A stretch of 64,000 bases of DNA, taken from Pascua guehoae. Taxonomy: Eukaryota > Basidiomycota > Tremellomycetes > Trichosporonales > Trichosporonaceae. The stretch lies in assembly GCA_001600415.1 (NCBI GenBank), contig BCJX01000004.1, positions 1-64,000 of the forward strand, given 5' to 3'. The notes below the pieces were generated by a model that was not told the origin of the DNA, made no database searches, and worked only from the letters and a program-made list of their open reading frames with translations. Positions 56,391 to 64,000 of this stretch are shown one piece after another. The position numbers and the translations under genes were made by a program. How positions within the stretch are numbered: position 1 is the first letter of the stretch; every line of letters begins with the position of its first letter.

Positions 56391-59300
56391 ATGGGCCCAA
56401 AAGCAACAAGCAAGCAGCCCGCGCCCGATGCATCCGGCCCGTATGCCGCCAGCAACACCGCCAGCGCCAGCGGTGGCGGGACACGGCGCGTAAAGAACAA
56501 GCGCACACGGACGGGTCAGTAGCAGTGTCCGCACCTGTCGGCCTCTTCCCCCGGGGTTCCCCGGGTGGTGTCGCCGATGCCAAGGCCATCTTGGGCCTGT
56601 ACTGACGTCGCAGGATGCCTCACATGCCGAGCGCGCAAGGTACGCTTCCTCCACCCTCCCCGCCCGCGTCTACAGCACCGGCGTCCGGGGTCCGGCGGGC
56701 TACCCCGGCGCGATGATGTCTGACCACACAACCGCACCGCATACACCCACTAACCACGCCGCAGGTCAAATGCGACGAGACACCGGGCACTTGCGGCAAC
56801 TGCGAGCGCGTGGTCCTCGAGTGCCGCTGGCCCGTGATGCGCAATGTCCTCCCGTCGGGTAGTAGTGAGTCGAGTGTCGAGGCCGGGGCTGGCTTGGGGA
56901 GATGCGACGAGGTTGGGGGGTGGGGGGGCGAGTGAGAGTGGGGACGGCGGGGCGGGGGCGAGGATGAACCACCCCGGACGCGGGTGACGTGAGGATGAGG
57001 ATGAGGGCGGGGTACGAGTCGAGTTGAAGCGGGGTGGTAGGCGTCATGTCTGGCTGGCCGAGTCCGACCCCGAGGCCGCGACCAGCAGCTCCTGGCTCCG
57101 CGCCGTGTGCCTCTGACTCCGCGCCGTCAGCTCCTGGCTCCGCACCGTCTGTGGCCTGACTGGCGGGGATGCGTTACTGGCCCAAGGTGCATTCCGGACC
57201 GAGTCCGAGACCCAGAGGCGCTGGAGGCTAAGTGCTCCGTGTCTATCTACTCGAACACCGGACCCCCTAGCGAGCTACAGTACCAATCGCGTCCACGTCC
57301 GCTCTCCTCATCCCCTCTCCCATCCCTTCTCCCCATCCCTCTCCTCATTCCCTCTGCTCATCCCCTTCGGCCTTCCCACCATCCGCTCCCCCGCCTTGCG
57401 GCGGCGTCTTGCTCGCAATGTGACACTAACCACCAGCCGGACCGATCCGCCACCAGCGCCAAGCAATGTGCCGCGCTTGCCGCTCAGCCCGCGTCCACTG
57501 CTCGCAGGAACGTCCCAGCTGCAGACGGTGTGCAGAGAGCGGCACACCGTGCCAGTATCGCGACCCGAACACGCCGAGCAGTGCAGAGTCGCCGGGCGAC
57601 GCGGATGAGCCGGGGAATTTGTGAGTCGCTAAAAGAGGCCAGGGCGGGGGCGGTGTGGGATTGCAAGTGGCCAGGTCTTGGCTTGGTGAAGGTGACGACG
57701 GGCGAGATGGGCGGCGGGCGTGCCAAGCCTTTGAGGATGGCCACTGTTTGACCTCGGCTGGACATGGGGCCTTCTGTCTTGGTGGCTGGGCCTGTTGTTG
57801 TTGTTGTTCTCACATGAACTTTCGACGCAGCCGGGCCCCCCTTTGGCCACAGGTATGGACTGGACTGACGCACAGGATCCACGACATCCCGCAGGACGTG
57901 GTAGACAAACACATCGAGGCCTTCTTCCATCACGTCTACCCCGTCCAGGCAAATGCGATTGTGCACCGCCCGACACTCACACGCGCGGTGAGGGACGGCT
58001 CGGTGTCGCGCACGGTGCTGCTGGCGATCTGCGCGGTGGCGGACCGCTTTGTCGAGCCCCCCCTCACCCCAGGGTCGGTACCGATGCCGCCCGGGTTGCA
58101 GGGAAGCGAGCAGGCAAAGGCGTGGGCGGCCGAGGCAAAGGCGTCGCTGCTGTCGAGCGACATGAGTTTGGAAAACATTACCGCGGCGCTCCTCCTTGCC
58201 AAACACGACATCAACTCTGGTCGGTTTGCGCAGGCGTTTGTGCTCACGTCGGTAGCGATGCGGACTGCGCTTGCCCTTCACCTCCACTTTGAGCCGCCCG
58301 TGGACGACGCTGCAACCATTACAGAGCGCGAGACGGGCCGCCGCCTCATGTGGGCGTGCTACTCGCTCGACCGGATGATGTCCACTGGTGTCCCCGAGTA
58401 TCTCCTCACACCTACGGACAAGCTCCGCATCCGCCTGCCGTGCAACGACCAAGCGTATCTCTATGGCACCGTGGTGCACACGGCCATCCCTGCACTCGAG
58501 AGCGAGGAAGGGTCCGATGTTGGTACCGACCCAGCGGCAGGTGGTGGGCCGCAGCATGACAATGTCGGCTTGTTTGGCCACCACGTGCTCTTGATGGGGT
58601 GCCGTTCCATGATTCTCCGAGTGTCGCGCAATCGCACACCGTCCGACATGCCGCCATGGGAGCCCGGGTCCAAGTTTGACATTGTCAACCGCAAGATTCA
58701 AAACTGGTACCACTCGCTCCCGACGCAGGTCCAGCTCGAGCCAGAGACCGTCTACGCCCGCAAAGCCCAGCACGAGCTCACCCCGCTCGTGATGCTTCAC
58801 GTATGGTACCACCAGAACCTCGCCGAGCTCACGCGCATGGCGTTCCCAGGCTTTGCCGAAAGCCTAGACCCCGAGCTCGTGAAATCTGCACCCCCAGGCT
58901 GGATTCAGAAGACGCGCGACACGTGTGCAAGCCACGCGCGCATGATTGGCCACAAACTCGGCCATGTCGCGTCCCTCGTCGACCAAGAGTCAATGTTCAT
59001 CGCCGACCCCGCGCTGGCCATTTGCGTCTACGAGAGCTGCCGCATTCGCCTCCAGTATGCGTTCCTCTTGCCCGCACAGCCGCAGCAGGCAGAGCTCATC
59101 GAGCTCCTCAACGATGTCGTCCTCATGAGTGCGATTCTTGAGCGCATGGGGAGGTACTTTAAAAATGCCCATTGGCTGGTGAGTGTGCGCTCTGGGTTGC
59201 AGTGCAGCTTTAGACCTCGTACGGTATATTTCCCCCCCCCCCCCCNGCGAAGCAACCCAGCATTTCCTTGTGGTTGTTGTTAAACATCCACCTCTACGTC

Positions 59301-60284
59301 TCTTTCTCCCCCGCTCACACTGCAGCTCAAAGAGACCCGCCGCATGCTCCAGCGTCACAACCTCGACCCCGCCGCGACCAACTCTGAGGGGTCAGCACCA
59401 CCCAGCCCTGGCGGGAAAGACCCGTGGTCCCGGCGCGTGCGAACACTGCGCGAAAATGGCCCGCGCCCACCACCCCCTCCGCCACCGCAATACACCCATA
59501 CTCACAATCACGGTGGACACGGCCCAGGTTCTGGTCACAGTCATGGCGGACACGGGCATGGAGGGCATGTGCACATGGGCAACAACAACACGCCCGCCAG
59601 CGGTGGGCATTCGACGCACGCAAACCACTCGCATAGCCACAGTACGCACACGCAGACGCAGCACAATGGGCACAGCATGCACAGCACACACAGCACGCAC
59701 AGCATGTCGTCGGCGCCCTCGGCGTACAGCCCGCACCAGCACTCGCACCAGCACTCGCTCTCCAACTCACAAGGCCATTCGCATGCCCAGTCCCCGACCC
59801 ACCTGCCCCAGCCACCGCCCCAATCCGCCCAGTCGCATCCACAGGCCACACACAACATGCACAGCGGCACGTACGACACCCAACATGGGAGCGGGCACGG
59901 CCACAGCCAGTCGGCGTCGATGCCTGCGCCCGTGGTCAATACAGTGAGTCGAGCCGGGCAGCATAGGTGTGCTATGGAAGCGCCGAGTCTCTACTTTGGT
60001 CCGACCCCCGCTAACCTCAGCAACAAACAATCTACACCGAACCCCAGTCGTACACGTGGCAGAACAACACCATGTTCGGGCCAGACGACATGTCGGCCCT
60101 CTTTGGCGAGTACAGCTCGTCTGCAGCCACCAGCGGCAGCTATGGCAGCGGCGGCCAGGGTGGCGGCATGTTTGGTGGCAACGTTGACTGGGTCGCTCAG
60201 GGCTGGGACCCGTCGTTTGTGCCCCCAATCGACTTGGCGCATCTCACACCGCTCGACGTGCTGCACAATGCTGGAACGGCCTAG
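56391..60284 (+). CDS. transcription factor with two Zn2Cys6 clusters and a His-rich tract
   Basis: Exons 56391-56514, 56614-56639, 56765-56864, 57437-57620, 57876-59178, 59326-59943 and 60021-60284 join in phase to 872 aa. Cluster 1 (residues about 43-70, split over exons 2-3) is CLTC, x6, C, x6, CGNC, x6, C. Cluster 2 (about 94-121, exon 4) is CRAC, x6, C, x6, CRRC, x6, C. Both have exactly the Gal4-type spacing C-x2-C-x6-C-x6-C-x2-C-x6-C. A fungal-specific regulatory domain follows (FFHHVYPVQANAIVHRPT, GRRLMWACYSLDRMMSTGVP). Residues about 600-700 are extremely rich in His, Ser, Gly and Gln. The C terminus is acidic/aromatic, a plausible activation region. Target genes unknown. Exon 4 is phase-compatible (enters phase 1, leaves phase 2), so it cannot be skipped without a frameshift. 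Confidence 0.85.
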
Positions 60285-61196
60285 CCCCGGGATGTCGGCC
60301 TCGGAGTGCGAGACGTCAAAAGAGGCGGCTCAAATTCACGGCAGTCGTGACCCTTCCAAGTCTTTTTATTTCTTTTGGGTGCCGAAAACATGTCATACCC
60401 AGGCAACTCGCCGTTGTGCTGTATGCACGGCAGCACAGCGGTACGTTTGTGTACTAGTAAATAATATATCGAGAATGTATCGCTTGTATCAACTAGGTCG
60501 GGGAGGCGCTCTGGGGGCAGCCAGCGTTCGCGTTGATGTAGCGCAGAAGTGAGGGCATGATGGATGATACTGAGATTGTTGGCCTGGAGCATCACATGCA
60601 TGCTGCAACAGGGCGTGGGGTCCAGGCTTTGCAGCCAGAGTGTGCAAATAAAATCCATGGACAGGTCGTCGATACTGAACTTGGAAGGCCCGTACAGCAA
60701 TCCGAGCTTCCCGACGCTCGATCTCGCCGTCTCCCGAATGGCAGTGGTGCCGTCGACATCGGTATCCCCCGCGTCTCTACTACTTTAATACCCGCTCATC
60801 GCTATATCCCCTCATGCAACGTCTACACCAGCCAGTCACGGGGTAATCACGCGCCCAACTGCAGATTGCGCCGAGCCTAACACCCAGTGATGGCATGTTA
60901 CAACGCCATACAATCCCAACCTTTTGCCCGAATCACATCTCAAGACCCTTGTCGGCACTTTATATCCCCAGCCTGCACTCTGGGCGCACGCATGCCCGCC
61001 GTCGCCAGCCCAGCGAGACGAGGATGGCATCATGCCGCGTGCAACAGAGCCCAGCTGAGTGGCACAGTGTGCAGTGGCACTGTCAGGGAAGCCAAGGCGA
61101 GCCAAAATTTGATTCCGTCGTGGCAAAAGTGCCACACGTTCGTTCTGTTCCACTGGAGCGTCCTCATATACGTGTTGACATTATGGGCTTTTATCT
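60285..61196. other. intergenic, 912 bp
   Basis: From the zinc-cluster factor stop to tRNA-Phe. No protein or RNA signature recognised. Sequence is of ordinary complexity. Confidence 0.45.
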
Positions 61197-61287
61197 GGAG
61201 GGATAGCTCAGTTGGGAGAGCGTACGACTGAAGTGGAGCTTGCTTCCCGAGTTCGTACGGTCCCTGGTTCGATCCCGGGTCACTCCA
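61197..61287 (+). tRNA. tRNA-Phe (anticodon GAA) with intron
   Basis: 5' half GGAGGGATAGCTCAGTTGGG is followed by anticodon stem TACGA/TCGTA and loop CTGAAG, anticodon GAA. An 18-nt intron (about 61236-61253) lies one base after the anticodon. The T arm is CCTGGTTCGATCCCGGG. The acceptor stem GGAGGGA/TCACTCC has one G-A mismatch at the fifth pair. A five-T stop lies at 61291-61295. Similarity to tRNA-Phe in D loop and anticodon arm is clear. Confidence 0.85.
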
Positions 61288-61644
61288 GACTTTTTGCCGT
61301 GCCGGCCTTGGGCAGTGTATGGCTTGTTTGGGTGGGGGGGAGGGTGTGGTGTGTGGGGAGTGGGCGGCTAACGGGCGCGGTTGATGGAGAGAGTGATGTG
61401 GCATGGGACGGATGTAGAGGGATGAATAGGAGCAGACGAGACGATCAGGACGTACGGTAATAGGCGAGTGTTCTGCTTGGGTGTTGGTGCATTACGGGCG
61501 TCTGGACCGGACAGACAGTGACTACGCCACAGCGCTGTGTGCACAGAAGCACGAAGTGCATCCCCGTGTACACTGAGCCCCGCCCTTGTCTCGTGGGCTC
61601 CAGTACTGGTGCCTCGTCTTGCTGGCCTGGCCGCGGCCCGCGGA

Positions 61645-61880
61645 CCGTCCCTGGTTGGATCCCGGATCACTCCAGACTTTTTGCCCCAGACCAGTCCTGC
61701 TGCAGTGTATGGCTTGTTTGGGGGGTATGTCATGTGTGGTATGTGGGGGCTGGGCGGCTAGGACGCGGTCGACGTAAAGAGTGACGTGACGTGGCATGGG
61801 ATGGATGTAGAGGGGTGGGTAGCAGATCAAGGGGTGCTGCAGTGCGAGTGTCCTGGTGGGGTGTTGCTACATTACAGGCT
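61645..61880 (+). repeat. duplicate of tRNA-Phe 3' half plus about 200 bp of its downstream flank
   Basis: CCGTCCCTGGTT, GATCCCGG, TCACTCCAGACTTTTTGCC repeats the tRNA-Phe T arm, acceptor and terminator (61259-61297). Similarity continues downstream: CAGTGTATGGCTTGTTTGG, GTGGGCGGCT versus CTGGGCGGCT, GTGGCATGGGA and GATGTAGAGGG occur in the same order in both. The 5' half of the tRNA is missing. Confidence 0.85.
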
Positions 61881-61992
61881 GCACGGTTCCTCATTCCACC
61901 CCCCCACCATCCCAAGGTTTACATTTCGCGTTGGACACGTCTGTTGCCAGCCACGCCACATCGACGACACGCATACACTTGGAGCTCTGCAA

Positions 61993-62045
61993 GGCAAAAA
62001 GTACAAGTCTGGAGTTGGAGTGACCCGGTATCCAATCGGGGACCG
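61993..62045 (-). repeat. third, inverted, decayed copy of the tRNA-Phe 3' half
   Basis: On the minus strand CGGTCCCCGATTGGAT, ACCGGGTCACTCCA and later CTTTTTGCC repeat the T arm, acceptor and terminator of the tRNA-Phe at 61197, with small insertions. The 5' half is absent. Confidence 0.7.
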
Positions 62046-63111
62046 CCAAGCCGGATCCGCCGGGTGAGACTCTAGTCACCACCACTGGAGCCGAGTGAGG
62101 GGGGGAGGGGGGGGGGGGGACACCGGGATGCATTTCTGCGGTGCTTCGGCAGTAAGACGATCGGGCTGCACTATTAAGGTGAGTTCCTGATGCGGCGACG
62201 CGACGTTGCACGTGTGGGGTTGTCGGCGACGTGCCACGCCCACTGCTGCACGATACTGGACAATCCCCTCGTACATGCTGTGTACACCCACCTCGCTCTC
62301 TTTTGCAGTGCCAGGGGCAGGTATCCGACCCTATTGGGAGGAGGGTCAAGCGTTTGGGTCACACTAGCTGTGGGGGTCTTGCCCTGGTACCGCTCGATGT
62401 AATCCCCTCTTGTGAGGTGTGGGTCAGGGGCTGTACGGGAATGGATTTGTTTGTGCATTTCGGTGTGGCTGCGTTCATGTCAGTATTCTATCCAGTAGTG
62501 TTGGTATTTTATTGGGTATCCTGGTCAGGACAGAGTCCTATGTGACCTTTGTCAGGACAGTTGGCCCTTGTCAGTATTCTATGACCCTTGTTAGTAAGTG
62601 TGGCATCCTTGTCAGAGTCAAATAACGGAAGGGAGGGTGCTCAGCGGTCATTTATCTTCCCAATGCAACAGTGCTCCACAAGCTACTCGCAACAAATACA
62701 TTGCTTTCGAACAGTTTTTCTATTTTATGTTTTTTTTCAGTGTTTTTCGTTTTCAAGTGGATCCAAGGTATCGTGCGCAGGCGAGACATGCTCAAACCCA
62801 TCGCATTCGTGCATTGTTCTTGTTGATGTTTTTGCAGAGATGCGTCATACGCGTGCGCCTGGGCTTCGAAGAAATGTCGGTTTGGCTAAGGGGCGGGGGC
62901 AGCGAAAGCGCTAGCGGGCCGTCCCGGCGCTGTCTCTGCCGAGCACGCTCGGGTGCTCAGTTAAACGATGGTGTGGGGTTGGTTATCGTGTGGTGGTGGT
63001 GGGAGTGTCGTGCGGACCGCGGCTGCGGGGCCTCTGGGCGGCGCCCATCCTTGGCCGGGACAGCGGCGGTCGCTCGCCGTGGCGATGACTGTAATGAGTG
63101 TTGAGTTAAAA

Positions 63112-64000
63112 CTAGTGGTGGCGCCCGTGGCGTCCGTGGCGCGAGGAGCCGTCGAAGCCGCCGAACGGTGTCGCATCCTCGGCGCCGTGGTGGCCGTGGC
63201 GCCCGTGGCGGCGGCGGCCGTGGGTAGGAGGACCGCCCGCACCGAAACCGGCGCCGGCGCCCGGGGCGAAGCCGAAAGCGTGCTCGCCATGGTGGCCCTG
63301 GTGGCCGCGCGGACCATGGTGGCCAAAGCCCGCCTCGGGGTTGAAGGCCTCAAAGCCCGACTGGGGTGCGCCAAAGCCGCGGGGACCGCCAAAGCCAAAG
63401 CCGCCGTCGAAGCCGCGACGGCTGCGGCGACCAAAGCCGCCAGGGACGATAAAGTACTCTGCCTCGGGGTCGGGGTGGACCGTGTCCGAGTCGGACTCGG
63501 TCTCGGTCTCAGACTCGGACTCGGAGGTCGATGTCGTCGAGTCGGAAGTAGTCGCCGACGTCTCCGACTCGAACGTGGTTGTCTCGACGGGTCCGGCGCT
63601 GCGCTCGGCTGGGGCCTCGGTGGGCTGGGCGTTGGGGTTGGCGTTCATCCATGCACCGCGCATGGCGGCAATCTCGGCCTCGACGTCGATGCTCGCCGGG
63701 TCGACGCCGGCGGGGACCTCGATGTCGACCACGATCGGCTGGCCAAACCTGCCGCCGCGGCCGTACTTGCCAAACTTGCCCTTTCCGTGGCGGCCGCGGT
63801 GGCCGTGGTGACCGTGAGGGCCAGGACCGAAGCCGGGGCCGAAGCCCGGGCCGAAGGGGCCGGCGGAGGGGCCAGCCGAGGGGCCGCCGAAGCCGCCAAA
63901 GGGACCGCCGAAGCCAAAGCCAGGACCGGCCATGGGAAAACCAGGCCCAAAGGCGCCGGCGCCGCAGTGGCGGGCATACTTGCGGGCATACTTGCCCTCC
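63112..64000 (-). CDS. Gly/His-rich unknown protein, 5' end outside window
   Basis: The minus-strand frame is open from the right edge of the window to the stop at 63112-63114. Residues visible: a KYARKYARHCG segment at the edge, FGFGGPFGGF repeats, HGHHGHRGRHGKGKFGKYGRG, then a compact non-repetitive stretch (IVVDIEVPAGVDPASIDVEAEI), an acidic Ser/Thr/Glu run, a Phe/Gly-rich part and a C terminus of HGRHGHH blocks. The first ATG in frame is at 63933, but the open frame continues upstream without a stop, so the true start is probably outside. No family recognised. The histidine content could bind metal; that is inference. Confidence 0.6.
   Translation of the reverse strand, partial: EGKYARKYARHCGAGAFGPGFPMAGPGFGFGGPFGGFGGPSAGPSAGPFGPGFGPGFGPGPHGHHGHRGRHGKGKFGKYGRGGRFGQPIVVDIEVPAGVDPASIDVEAEIAAMRGAWMNANPNAQPTEAPAERSAGPVETTTFESETSATTSDSTTSTSESESETETESDSDTVHPDPEAEYFIVPGGFGRRSRRGFDGGFGFGGPRGFGAPQSGFEAFNPEAGFGHHGPRGHQGHHGEHAFGFAPGAGAGFGAGGPPTHGRRRHGRHGHHGAEDATPFGGFDGSSRHGRHGRHH

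Larger units (their letters stand above)
61288..63111. other. gene-free stretch with tRNA-derived repeats
   Basis: About 1.8 kb between tRNA-Phe and the Gly/His-rich gene. It contains two decayed copies of the tRNA 3' half (listed separately), a G-rich run at 62098-62122 and a patch of CCTTGTCAG/GTCAGTATTCTATG-type degenerate repeats at 62475-62620. No credible protein frame. Confidence 0.5.

Noticed and set aside
61645..61690. Second tRNA-Phe gene
   Set aside because: Only the T arm and acceptor are present; the D and anticodon arms are missing and the T loop has changed bases.

Overview
The window looks like nuclear DNA of a filamentous or yeast-like basidiomycete, most probably a tremellomycete close to the Trichosporonales. 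The evidence is high GC, many short introns (about 40-60 nt) with GTGAGT-like donors and a CTGAC/CTAAC branch site 5-15 nt before AG, and single-copy genes with clear fungal homologues (CHS5, KAR5, ERG27, DCR2, VPS64/FAR10). The genus cannot be fixed from sequence alone. Gene identities come from motifs and remembered family architecture; no search was run. Exon joins were checked by reading-phase bookkeeping and, unless stated, close without frame conflict.

Layout: 0-4.5 kb is a Ty1/copia retrotransposon with no recognisable gag and an in-frame stop just before the end of pol. 4.6-5.6 kb is an unknown gene. 5.9-10.2 kb is a head-to-head pair: exosome subunit MTR3 (minus) and a mitochondrial ABC1/ADCK-type kinase (plus). 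10.6-12.4 kb is MPDU1 (dolichol-phosphate-mannose utilisation). 13.1-14.0 kb is a disordered unknown protein. 15.1-18.0 kb is an FHA/coiled-coil/tail-anchored VPS64/SLMAP-type STRIPAK protein. 18.9 kb is tRNA-Ser. 19.2-21.4 kb is ERG27. 22.2-23.9 kb is a mitoferrin. 24-26.9 kb is a gene-poor stretch with a CACGTG array. 26.9-29.1 kb is an SR-type splicing factor. 30.0-31.8 kb is a DHHC palmitoyltransferase. 32.3-34.8 kb is a KAR5-type nuclear-fusion protein. 35.1-38.4 kb is a DCR2-type phosphoesterase. 38.6-39.3 kb is a tRNA cluster (Ser, Gln, Ala). 39.3-43.5 kb has no supportable gene and holds decayed repeats. 43.6 kb is a small secreted, probably Kex2-processed, cysteine-rich peptide. 44.2-46.3 kb is CHS5. 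46.3-50.4 kb is gene-poor with GC-rich perfect hairpins. 50.4-55.7 kb is CHD1. 56.4-60.3 kb is a transcription factor with two Zn2Cys6 clusters and a histidine-rich tract. 61.2 kb is tRNA-Phe with decayed copies of its 3' half downstream. 63.1 kb to the right edge is a Gly/His-rich protein that continues outside the window.

Most genes are unrelated housekeeping functions (RNA decay and splicing, sterol and glycan synthesis, mitochondrial iron and quinone biology, chitin-synthase export, chromatin), as expected of ordinary fungal chromosome arm. There is no operon or biosynthetic cluster. The least ordinary items are the tandem-zinc-cluster factor, the cysteine-rich peptide precursor, the four-fold CACGTG array, the GC-hairpin cluster and several unusually long introns.
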